Part shown: positions 1-6,169 of the stretch, piece after piece
How the letters are laid out: each line of letters begins with the position of its first letter
How positions within the stretch are numbered: position 1 is the first letter of the stretch
Program-made: the position numbers and the translations under genes
NCBI GenBank assembly: GCA_025352185.1
Contig: JANXTV010000020.1
Coordinates: forward strand, 1-6,488
Direction of reading: 5' to 3'
Source of the DNA: Oligoflexia bacterium
GTDB lineage: Bacteria > Bdellovibrionota > UBA1018
Length of the DNA: 6,488 bases
The notes under the pieces: model-generated
What the model was told of the DNA's origin: nothing
Seen by the model: the letters and a program-made list of their open reading frames with translations, nothing else
The model's database searches: none

Positions 1-50
1 GGTCTGATATCGGGGTTGCGCATCGGGCGCTCCGCCGGGACAATAATCAG
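1..50. other. Window edge upstream of the lipoprotein gene, unresolved
   Basis: These 50 bases are too short to assign. On the plus strand, frame 1 is open from the edge to a TGA at 52-54, which would overlap the lipoprotein ATG as ATGA, as is common between genes of one operon. On the minus strand an ATG at 23-21 is preceded by GGAG six bases upstream and could start a divergent gene running out of the window. The two readings cannot be separated here. The lipoprotein ATG at 51 has only a weak GGGA (37-40) ten bases upstream. Confidence 0.25.
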
Positions 51-1754
51 ATGAAGACTCTGCATGGACTCGCTTTGGTCATCATGGGCACCCTCTCGGC
101 TTGTTCTCTCGATCCGGTAAGCCGCCGGGGGAACCTCACCATCCACCTAGCTCCGAACCCGGGGTCCGACCGCTCGATGGTCGTGAAGGGGAACGGGGTT
201 CCGACGAGTGCGCCGGCGGCGGTGAACGGGTTTAGTTGCCTGGCGATCAATGTCGTCGGGCCGGGAATTCCCGATTCGAGCGAAAACCCCGAACCGAATA
301 TCGGCCAGCTCTTCGATAAGCTTTTACGCCGTGAATCCTATTGTACTTACCGCGGAATTCTTCGCGGTCCTTTTTCATCGACCGCCACGACGGACCAGGA
401 AGTGAGTCTCGTCGTTCCTCCCGGTTCTCCGCGTATCGTCCAAGTCGTCGGACTGGTCGAAACTGCAGGAAATAGCGGAAGTCATTCGAACGACTGTGCC
501 CGTGAATTTAATCCGGGAGTTCCCCCGGTCCTCGATCCGCTTACGGGCCAATCGCTCGAAGCGGATGCGTTCGAACTTGGACGTGCGCAGGTCGATCTTT
601 TTCAAGACCAAACGATCTCCATCGCGATGGATTATAATTCTATTCCGACCACGGCTCTAAAAATTGCGCGATCCTTAAAATGTGGGAACGGAGGAGGCGG
701 AGGACCTTCCCAGATTTTAGTTCCGACCGACCTTTCACTGATCGCGTCGCCGCCGACCGATCTGGCGATGGGTAGCGATCATATCTGCGCAATATTCTCG
801 GGCACGGTTTATTGTAAGGGCCGCAATAACGTAGGCCAGCTCGGGAATGGAACGACGATTGACTCCAGTACTTGGGTAGCGACGACGGTCACGGGCGCGA
901 CGAAAGTCGCGGCGGGAATGGGCTTCAGTTGCGCGGTCTACGGTGGCGGAACCGTAGCGTGTTGGGGAGCGGGAGCTCTCGGGCAACTCGGGAACGGTGC
1001 TAACGCAAATTCTCCGAGTCCGGTCGATGTTTCAGGTATGTCAAATGCAGTGGCAATCACCGCGGGCGGATACCACGCGTGTGCTCGACTCTCGGGTTCG
1101 GGTGTGAAGTGCTGGGGGGGGAATTCGAACGGCCAGCTCGGTGACGGAACGACGACAAGTCGAAATGCTCCGGTGGCCGCCGGCGCAATCGCGACCGCGA
1201 CCTCGCTCAGTGCAGGGTTTACGCACACCTGTGTCCAAACCGCCGGCCAAATCCAGTGTTGGGGAGATGCGGCCTATTATCAAAACGGTCTGACGACACA
1301 AGCAACGGCTCCGACGAACACGCCGTCCACGGCGGGAGCGATGATAGTGACCGCCGGAGAAAATCACGCGTGTATGGTCACTTCGACGGCGATGAAGTGC
1401 TGGGGTCGAAATGAAGTGGGGCAACTCGGTAAAGGTGCGATTTCGGCGCCGATAGACGCGCCTTCCGTTTCGGCGATCGTGATCGCGGCACTCACGCCGA
1501 CCCTCATGACGGCGGGCCGCGGTTATTCCTGCTCGCAGATGAATAATGGCGCCGTCTACTGCTGGGGTAACGGCCCGCAGCTCGGGTCGAATTCGAACGC
1601 GGTGAGTGCGGCGCCGGTCATGATTCCATCCACAAGTTTTCCCTCTCCCGTGGCGAAATTTTACTTCGGACCGGTGAGCGGTACAGTTTGCGCCGGACTA
1701 AACGACGGGACCGTTCGTTGCTGGGGCGATAATTCCGCGCACCAGATCCTTTAG
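51..1754 (+). CDS. RCC1-repeat lipoprotein (predicted seven-bladed propeller)
   Basis: This 567-residue protein is predicted to be exported and lipid-anchored. Residues 1-18 form a short lipoprotein signal (MKT start, hydrophobic core, lipobox LSAC), with Cys18 as the likely lipidated residue. Residues 19-211 are a domain I do not recognise, with Cys63, Cys98, Cys149 and Cys211. A glycine linker (about 212-218) leads to seven RCC1-type repeats at about 234-560, recognised by recurring CWG and GQLGxG motifs. Repeat 1 has CKG instead of CWG, and repeat 4 lacks GQLG. Each repeat carries a C-x8/9-C pair (246/255, 294/304, 344/354, 394/403, 441/450, 494/504, 547/557), consistent with disulfides outside the cytoplasm. 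RCC1 propellers bind proteins or other ligands; the ligand is unknown, and a eukaryotic-type GTPase-exchange role should not be assumed. The gene converges on tpiA with one base between stops. The start is set by the signal peptide; the ribosome site is weak. Confidence 0.92.
   Translation: MKTLHGLALVIMGTLSACSLDPVSRRGNLTIHLAPNPGSDRSMVVKGNGVPTSAPAAVNGFSCLAINVVGPGIPDSSENPEPNIGQLFDKLLRRESYCTYRGILRGPFSSTATTDQEVSLVVPPGSPRIVQVVGLVETAGNSGSHSNDCAREFNPGVPPVLDPLTGQSLEADAFELGRAQVDLFQDQTISIAMDYNSIPTTALKIARSLKCGNGGGGGPSQILVPTDLSLIASPPTDLAMGSDHICAIFSGTVYCKGRNNVGQLGNGTTIDSSTWVATTVTGATKVAAGMGFSCAVYGGGTVACWGAGALGQLGNGANANSPSPVDVSGMSNAVAITAGGYHACARLSGSGVKCWGGNSNGQLGDGTTTSRNAPVAAGAIATATSLSAGFTHTCVQTAGQIQCWGDAAYYQNGLTTQATAPTNTPSTAGAMIVTAGENHACMVTSTAMKCWGRNEVGQLGKGAISAPIDAPSVSAIVIAALTPTLMTAGRGYSCSQMNNGAVYCWGNGPQLGSNSNAVSAAPVMIPSTSFPSPVAKFYFGPVSGTVCAGLNDGTVRCWGDNSAHQIL
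1114..1121 (+). repeat. Eight-G homopolymer in the RCC1 lipoprotein gene
   Basis: Eight consecutive G residues encode the end of Trp plus two Gly codons in the third RCC1 repeat. The equivalent position of the other repeats is written as TGG GGA, TGG GGT or TGG GGC, so the long run is not needed to encode the motif. One added G would give a stop at 1142-1144, and one lost G would give a stop at 1291-1293. The run is visible directly; slippage is an inference. Confidence 0.8.
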
Positions 1755-1755
1755 C

Positions 1756-2565
1756 CTAAAAAAGCGAACCCGCGCCTTCGAGCAGCGAGAGGAAACTCTC
1801 GGGCTTTAAACTCGCGCCGCCCACGAGGCCGCCGTCGACATTCGGTTGCGCGAGGAGTCCGCGAATATTTTCCGGCGTAACACTCCCGCCGTAGAGGATT
1901 TTTAGCTTCGCGGCGATCTCACGGCCGTACCGATCGATTAAAAAATTACGGGTGTATTCGTGCGCCTCTTCCGCCTGCTCAGGAGTGGCGGTAAGTCCGG
2001 TACCGATCGCCCAAACGGGCTCGTACGCGAGCACGAGCTTTTCCACGTCGCTCCCGCTCAGCTTTTCCGGGAGTCCGCGGGAGAGCTGCGTTTCGAGTAC
2101 CGAGTTGGTGCGCCCATCTTCTCGCTCGGAGCGCGTTTCCCCAAAGCAGAATACCACGTGGAATCCCTGCCGGAGGTGGCTCTCCGTGCGCTTCCGCACC
2201 GACTCGTCGGTTTCCCCGAAATATTGGCGGCGCTCGGAATGGCCCACCAGCGTCCATTCGAGTCCGATTTCTTTCAGCATGGGTCCCGAGATTTCCCCGG
2301 TAAACGCACCCTTCTCTTCGTAGTGCACGTTCTGCGCGCCGACCGATACGGAGGTGCCGGCGAACGCTTCCTTCGCGGGGGCGAGTGAGATCGAAGCGGG
2401 AAAAACATGCGCGCCGAGCTTTCCGTTCGAAATCGCAGCGCGCGTTTTATCGGAGAGCGAAATTTTCCAATTCGTTCGGAGGTGGGACGCGAATTCCTGC
2501 GTCCCTTTCGGGCCGAGGTTCATTTTCCAATTACCGGCGATGAGAATCCCGCGCTTGCTATCCAT
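1756..2565 (-). CDS. tpiA: Triose-phosphate isomerase
   Basis: This cytoplasmic TIM-barrel enzyme (269 residues; the family is usually about 250) interconverts dihydroxyacetone phosphate and glyceraldehyde 3-phosphate. The catalytic set is complete: Asn12 and Lys14 in GNWKMN, electrophile His109 in VGHSERR, and base Glu182 in AYEPVWAIGTG. Phosphate-binding loops follow at YGGSV (225-229) and GGLVGGASL (245-253). Loop 6 reads IGTGLTAT, with Leu where Lys is common. About 11 extra residues lie between helix 1 and strand 2 (around 36-48) compared with E. coli TpiA, which accounts for part of the extra length. It is the last gene of gap-pgk-tpiA, 19 bases after the pgk stop, with GAAGGG nine bases before its ATG. 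Its stop is one base from that of the convergent lipoprotein gene, and no secG follows, unlike in some bacterial clusters. Confidence 0.97.
   Translation of the reverse strand: MDSKRGILIAGNWKMNLGPKGTQEFASHLRTNWKISLSDKTRAAISNGKLGAHVFPASISLAPAKEAFAGTSVSVGAQNVHYEEKGAFTGEISGPMLKEIGLEWTLVGHSERRQYFGETDESVRKRTESHLRQGFHVVFCFGETRSEREDGRTNSVLETQLSRGLPEKLSGSDVEKLVLAYEPVWAIGTGLTATPEQAEEAHEYTRNFLIDRYGREIAAKLKILYGGSVTPENIRGLLAQPNVDGGLVGGASLKPESFLSLLEGAGSLF
1786..1801 (+). other. GAAA-tetraloop hairpin just past the lipoprotein stop
   Basis: CGAGAG-GAAA-CTCTCG forms a perfect 6-bp stem with a GNRA-type loop when read on the plus strand, 31 bases after the lipoprotein stop and inside the tpiA coding sequence. 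It is followed by GGCTTTAAA, which has only a three-T run, so it is at best a weak terminator or 3'-end stabiliser for the lipoprotein mRNA. It may be only a coincidence of tpiA codons. Confidence 0.2.
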
Positions 2566-2584
2566 TTCGAAAAGCCCTTCGGAT

Positions 2585-3754
2585 TTAGATTCGTTCGCGC
2601 GTGATTGCTTGGGTCGTTTCGCGTTTATAGCCCTGGCGAAGGATATCGATGCCGGGCAGGGATCCGTTCTCGATAAACTCGAGCACGGCGCCGCCGCCGG
2701 TAGAAAGGTGGTCGAATTTTTCCGCGTAACCCGACTGCTTAATCGCCGAGACGGTGTCGCCGCCCCCCACGATCTTTACCGCCGAGAGTTCGGAGATTGC
2801 CTTCGCCACGCCGAACGTACCGACCGCGTATTCGGGTTTCTCAAACCATCCGAGTGGACCATTCCAGAAAATCGTTTTCGCATTCGAAAGAAACTTCGAA
2901 AAATCCTCGACCGTCTTCGGTCCGATGTCGAATCCGAGATTCGTGTCCGATGGTACGTGGATCGGGATCTCGCGTTTCTTCGCTTCGCGGAGAATCCCGC
3001 GCGCCGCTTCGATATCCTCGGGCTTCGGTTTCTTCGCGCCGTCGGGAATCGGAGTGTTCGTCACGGCCCAGAACGCGTGCGCCATCGCGCCGCCGATGCA
3101 GATTCCGTTCACCGAGCGAAGGAGTGCTTCGACGGTCTTAATTTTATCGGTAACCTTCGAACCGCCTAAGACAGCGTAGAAAGGTTTCGCCGGATTTTTT
3201 ACGAGCGGCTCGAGGAATTTTAATTCCTTTTCAATGAGAAAGCCCATCGCTTTTGTTTGGGCCAGCGCCGCGACTCCATAAGTCGACGCGTGTTTCCGGT
3301 GGGCGGTCCCGAAGGCATCGTTCACGTAGATTTCGCAGAGTCCACCGAGCTTCATTACGAAATCCGGGTCATTCTTTTCTTCGCCCTCGTGGAAGCGAAG
3401 GTTTTCGAGCAGTAACACGGTGCCATTTTTCTGGGACTTCACGAGGAGTTCGATTCCTTCGCCGACGCAGTCATCCGCGAGCATCACGTCGACGGCGAGG
3501 AGTTCAGAGAGGTGAACCGCCACCGGTTCCATCGAAAACTTCTGGTCCTTTTTCCCATCGGGACGTCCGAGGTGGGATCCGATTACGACCCGGGCACTCT
3601 TCTCCAGACAGTATTTTATGGTCGGGAGTGCTTCGACGATTCGGGAATCGTCGGTCACTTTTCCGCCTTCGATCGGCACGTTAAAATCGAGACGCAGGAA
3701 AACCGATTTCCCGGCTAAGGAAAGGTCGCGAACGCTCTTTATGGATGTCGACAC
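2585..3754 (-). CDS. pgk: Phosphoglycerate kinase
   Basis: This cytoplasmic kinase (389 residues, normal length) transfers phosphate from 1,3-bisphosphoglycerate to ADP, making ATP and 3-phosphoglycerate. The N-terminal substrate lobe shows RLDFNVP (21-27), SHLGRPDG (60-67), LENLRFHEGEEKND (116-129) and NDAFGTAHRKHAS (145-157). The C-terminal nucleotide lobe shows GGSKVTDKI (197-205), WNGPLGWFE (297-305), GGGDT (330-334) and STGGGAVLEF (351-360). The stretch around 226-247, after GGAMA, is more divergent than the rest. The start is GTG, directly after the gap stop (TAAGTG), with AAAGGA inside the last gap codons as its ribosome site. An N-terminus at this codon gives the usual spacing to the first motif, and no ATG fits better. 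The zero spacer suggests translational coupling to gap; tpiA follows. Confidence 0.98.
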   Translation of the reverse strand: MSTSIKSVRDLSLAGKSVFLRLDFNVPIEGGKVTDDSRIVEALPTIKYCLEKSARVVIGSHLGRPDGKKDQKFSMEPVAVHLSELLAVDVMLADDCVGEGIELLVKSQKNGTVLLLENLRFHEGEEKNDPDFVMKLGGLCEIYVNDAFGTAHRKHASTYGVAALAQTKAMGFLIEKELKFLEPLVKNPAKPFYAVLGGSKVTDKIKTVEALLRSVNGICIGGAMAHAFWAVTNTPIPDGAKKPKPEDIEAARGILREAKKREIPIHVPSDTNLGFDIGPKTVEDFSKFLSNAKTIFWNGPLGWFEKPEYAVGTFGVAKAISELSAVKIVGGGDTVSAIKQSGYAEKFDHLSTGGGAVLEFIENGSLPGIDILRQGYKRETTQAITRERI

Positions 3755-4777
3755 TTAAATTCCTTTCGAAGCGATGTGGGCCGTGAGGTCCAGCATACGC
3801 TCCGAGAAACCGGATTCGTTATCGTACCAGGTAATGACCTTCGCGAAGTTCCCGTCTACGACGGTCGTGAGCTCGAGGTCCACGGTCGAAGAATTCAGAT
3901 TCCCGTTATAGTCGATCGAAACGAGTGGTGCGGATTCCGCGCCGAGGATTCCTTTCATCGGACCGTTAGCGGCGGCGATGATCGCTTTATTAATCTCTTC
4001 CTTCGAGGCGGATTTTCCGAGTTCGCAGGTGAAATCGACCATCGAAACGTTCGGGGTCGGAACCCGAATCGCGAGTCCGTCGATTTTTCCCTTCAGATTC
4101 GGAAGGACGAGGCCGACGGCTTTTGCCGCGCCGGTCGTGGTGGGGATCATCGAAAGCGCAGCGGCGCGTGCGCGGCGTAGGTCCTTATGTCCGAGGTCGA
4201 GGATACGCTGGTCGTTCGTATAGGAATGGACGGTCAGCATCGTTCCACGTTTTACGCCGAAATTTTCGTCCAGCACTTTCGCAAGCGGGGCGAGGCAGTT
4301 CGTGGTGCAAGATGCATTCGAGATGATCGTATGTTTCGCGGCATCGTAGGACTGATCGTTCACGCCCATGCAGATCGTGATGTCGGCGTCTTTCGAAGGG
4401 GCCGAGATAATCACGCGCTTAGCGCCGCCCTTTAAGTGGAGACCGGCCGTTTCCTTCTCGGTGAAAATACCGGTGCATTCATGGACAACGGTAACGCCTT
4501 CGGCGCCCCAGTTAATTTTCGCCGGATCTTTTTCGGAGAAGACCTTAATTTTCTTAATTCCCGATTTCGTTTCGACGAGCAGCGTATTTCCTTCGAGCTT
4601 TACGGTGTAAGGGAGCGTGCCGTGGACGGAGTCATACTTAAAGAGGTGGGCCGCGATCGCCGGGGCCTCGAGATTGTTAATCGCGACGACTTCGATATCG
4701 TTCCGCTCCAGCGCGAGGCGAGCTACTTTACGACCGATACGTCCGAAGCCATTGATGCCGATTTTAGTCACAGCCAT
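3755..4777 (-). CDS. gap: Glyceraldehyde-3-phosphate dehydrogenase, phosphorylating
   Basis: This cytoplasmic enzyme (340 residues, normal length) oxidises glyceraldehyde 3-phosphate to 1,3-bisphosphoglycerate while reducing a nicotinamide cofactor. The Rossmann motif INGFGRIGR is at 8-16. The catalytic site is SNASCTTNC with nucleophile Cys157, and the partner is His184 in VHSYTND. RVPTPNVS and WYDNESGFS mark the C-terminal half. Two cofactor positions are unusual: the residue equivalent to Bacillus Asp32, which holds the NAD ribose hydroxyls, is Asn35, and the Pro188 equivalent is Gly196, while Leu187 is kept as Leu195. NAD-specific enzymes normally keep Asp32, so relaxed or NADP-accepting specificity is possible, but this is inference. 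It is the first gene of the gap-pgk-tpiA operon, with a strong AAGGAGA ribosome site nine to ten bases before its ATG and the operon leader upstream. Confidence 0.98.
   Translation of the reverse strand: MAVTKIGINGFGRIGRKVARLALERNDIEVVAINNLEAPAIAAHLFKYDSVHGTLPYTVKLEGNTLLVETKSGIKKIKVFSEKDPAKINWGAEGVTVVHECTGIFTEKETAGLHLKGGAKRVIISAPSKDADITICMGVNDQSYDAAKHTIISNASCTTNCLAPLAKVLDENFGVKRGTMLTVHSYTNDQRILDLGHKDLRRARAAALSMIPTTTGAAKAVGLVLPNLKGKIDGLAIRVPTPNVSMVDFTCELGKSASKEEINKAIIAAANGPMKGILGAESAPLVSIDYNGNLNSSTVDLELTTVVDGNFAKVITWYDNESGFSERMLDLTAHIASKGI
3761..3766 (-). promoter_or_regulatory. Ribosome-binding site for pgk inside the end of gap
   Basis: AAAGGA (minus strand) lies six bases before the GTG start of pgk and within the last sense codons of gap. 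It supports the GTG start and points to coupled translation of gap and pgk. Confidence 0.7.
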
Positions 4778-4785
4778 GAGCGAGA

Positions 4786-4792
4786 TCTCCTT
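4786..4792 (-). promoter_or_regulatory. Ribosome-binding site for gap
   Basis: AAGGAGA (minus strand) is the strongest Shine-Dalgarno match in the window and sits at good spacing before the gap ATG. It directly abuts the last of three C-runs in the leader, so any factor or structure engaging those runs would also affect ribosome access. Confidence 0.8.
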
Positions 4793-4816
4793 GGGGATTC
4801 AGGGGGAATTCGGGGG
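4793..4816 (-). repeat. Phased C-run repeat in the gap leader
   Basis: The untranslated leader of gap carries runs of five, five and four C residues, separated by the AT-rich pentamers GAATT and TGAAT. The 3'-side edges of the runs, on the plus strand, are exactly ten bases apart. The plus strand therefore has three G-runs with five-base spacers, one run short of a canonical four-run quadruplex. The function is unknown. It could be an operator phased to the helix turn, a C-rich protein or Rho contact site, or chance. Confidence 0.6.
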
Positions 4817-4842
4817 TGAGCCGATGAAATTTGTAAGGTCCC

Positions 4843-4872
4843 GTTCTACACGGAAAAGGGCCTAAACTTCAA
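4843..4872 (-). promoter_or_regulatory. Weak candidate promoter for the gap-pgk-tpiA operon
   Basis: On the minus strand, TTGAAG (4872-4867) and TAGAAC (4848-4843) are separated by 18 bases, and each matches the sigma-70 consensus at only four of six positions. It lies in the only sizeable non-coding gap upstream of the operon, 66 bases or more before the gap ATG, where a promoter is expected. The position is more persuasive than the sequence. Confidence 0.25.
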
Positions 4873-4888
4873 TCGCAGACGCGGCAGT

Positions 4889-4913
4889 CGCCGGGGTTTT
4901 TCCCACGACGGCG
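4889..4913 (-). terminator. Imperfect hairpin after the peptidase gene, possible terminator
   Basis: CGCCG pairs with CGGCG and GGG with CCC around an AAAAA loop, with a four-base bulge on one side (minus-strand reading), about 20 bases after the peptidase stop. No T-run follows, so it is not a classical intrinsic terminator. It may slow or mark the end of the peptidase transcript, or do nothing. Confidence 0.2.
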
Positions 4914-4933
4914 AGACGGTACCCACGGTCGCT

Positions 4934-6106
4934 TTACGGAGCGGACTTCAGGAGGGCGCCGTAACGTTTCAGCCCCTTTTTGAACTCGCCCACACTCACG
5001 GCGTAGGGATTTGCCCAAGGGAGTTTCGGCTCCATGACGGCTTGCGTAAGCTTGCAGAGTCCGTCAATATCGGAAACCGAAACGAATTCTGGCGCGGGTC
5101 CATTCAGATCCGCCGCGTCAGGTCCCCCTTCCAGGCTCTGATTATGGTAATTTCCGAGCGGCACCGAAATCGCGATCGTTGGAATTCCGTACGCGGTTGC
5201 GGCCGTGCCTTCACACGAGCCGCCGTCCATAATCCGTCGTTGGTGTTTTCCGGCGAGGACCCGGTTCGCGAGTTCGGAGAAGACGAGGGTAGAGCCCGAA
5301 TGGAAAACATTTTTTCGGTCGCCGAGGCGGACAACCGGGCCCTTTCCGATTTCGGCACCGGGGAGCGTGCGCGAAGTCTCCAGCGACACCGCGAGCACCG
5401 GGCGCTTCGTCGTGCGGAACCATCCGAGTTCAAAGTGGGCGATCGCACCGATGAATCCCACTTCTTCGGCGCGGGTGAGAAGGCCGATAAATGGGGCTTT
5501 TTTCTTCGCTTTTTTTAGGAAGAGTGCGGTCTCGAGAATCGCGAAGGCACCGATTAAATCGTCAGCCGCTTTCGTGTAGAGCAGGTCGCCCTCTAGCCAG
5601 TGGGTCTTTCGAAATCCGAACCCGCCGTAAACGTCGGTCGCCTTCACCGTGCGGGTGAGGTCTTTCACCTTAATGATCCCTTTATCGATCGCGCGACCCG
5701 AAGGGATCATCTCGGCTTTTTCGATCCGGCCTTCTCCGCAAAATCCATCGTGGTCCGCGAGCCAGACTTTTCCACCCTCGAGGTGCGCGGTCGGGCTCCC
5801 ACCGTGCCACTGGAAGGAGAGGTGTTCGGCGTCGATCCATTCCACGCCGTGGAAGCCCGGGTGGTCGAGGTGGGCGATGAAGATCCGCACGGGCTCGGTC
5901 GACTTCGTCTTCATGAGTTTAAGATATTCGGCCTTCGATTTCACGCCGACGACGATGTTCTTCGCCGGATCGAGGAAGTAAGGAATTTTTTCGGTTTTCA
6001 AGATGGACTCGACGACGCCGATTACGCGGCCCTCGCGAAACGGCGCGGTAGGCTGGTCGAGGATCTGGGACAGGCGGGAATGGGCGGTTTTATTCGTCAG
6101 CAGCAT
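4934..6106 (-). CDS. M42-like zinc metallopeptidase (clan MH aminopeptidase family)
   Basis: From the ATG at 6106 the protein has 390 residues and no signal peptide, so it is probably a cytoplasmic metal-dependent aminopeptidase or related hydrolase; the substrate is unknown. Clan MH marks appear in order: AHLDHPGF with His79 and Asp81; AADDLIGA with Asp182/Asp183 (bridging metal ligand); RAEEVGFIGA with Glu214 as likely catalytic base and Glu215 as ligand; VSLETS with Glu243 near the fourth ligand position, where M42 enzymes usually have Asp; and PLGNYHNQ with His321 as the last ligand. GGSCEGTAA (295-303) replaces the usual M42 GGTDA-type signature, so this is a divergent branch and M20 or M28 affinity is not excluded. 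The ATG lacks a ribosome site; a TTG at 6142 with AGGA seven bases upstream would add 12 residues. The gene diverges from polX. Confidence 0.86.
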   Translation of the reverse strand: MLLTNKTAHSRLSQILDQPTAPFREGRVIGVVESILKTEKIPYFLDPAKNIVVGVKSKAEYLKLMKTKSTEPVRIFIAHLDHPGFHGVEWIDAEHLSFQWHGGSPTAHLEGGKVWLADHDGFCGEGRIEKAEMIPSGRAIDKGIIKVKDLTRTVKATDVYGGFGFRKTHWLEGDLLYTKAADDLIGAFAILETALFLKKAKKKAPFIGLLTRAEEVGFIGAIAHFELGWFRTTKRPVLAVSLETSRTLPGAEIGKGPVVRLGDRKNVFHSGSTLVFSELANRVLAGKHQRRIMDGGSCEGTAATAYGIPTIAISVPLGNYHNQSLEGGPDAADLNGPAPEFVSVSDIDGLCKLTQAVMEPKLPWANPYAVSVGEFKKGLKRYGALLKSAP

Positions 6107-6142
6107 AGGAGGGGATGCTACTGGAAATGCGGAATCGATCAA

Positions 6143-6155
6143 GGCAAGATCCTGG
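6143..6155 (-). promoter_or_regulatory. Possible ribosome site for an alternative TTG start of the peptidase
   Basis: On the minus strand AGGA (6153-6150) is followed by seven bases and then TTG at 6142-6140, in frame with the peptidase. The ATG at 6106 is instead preceded by CCCCTCCT, which resembles the anti-Shine-Dalgarno sequence itself and cannot bind it. This makes the longer product (402 residues) a real alternative. Confidence 0.35.
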
Positions 6156-6164
6156 TTTCCTCCC

Positions 6165-6169
6165 GGGAG
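6165..6169 (+). promoter_or_regulatory. Ribosome-binding site for polX
   Basis: GGGAG lies seven bases before the ATG at 6177 and fixes that codon as the start. It is half of a perfect 10-bp palindrome, CTCCCGGGAG (6160-6169), which also presents GGGAGG to the divergent strand. No in-frame ATG, GTG or TTG occurs between 6105 and 6177. Confidence 0.65.

Noticed and set aside
1041..1424. 127-codon open frame on the minus strand over the lipoprotein gene
   Set aside because: It is opposite the RCC1 repeats; its composition reflects the complement of repeated Gly and Cys-Trp-Gly codons.
2354..3169. 271-codon open frame on the plus strand over pgk and tpiA
   Set aside because: It lies entirely opposite two conserved genes plus their junction; the product is arginine-rich with no recognisable motif, as expected from the codon bias of the real strand.
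4436..4819. 127-codon open frame on the plus strand over the start of gap
   Set aside because: It is antisense to the conserved Rossmann half of GAPDH, with no motif and no convincing ribosome site.
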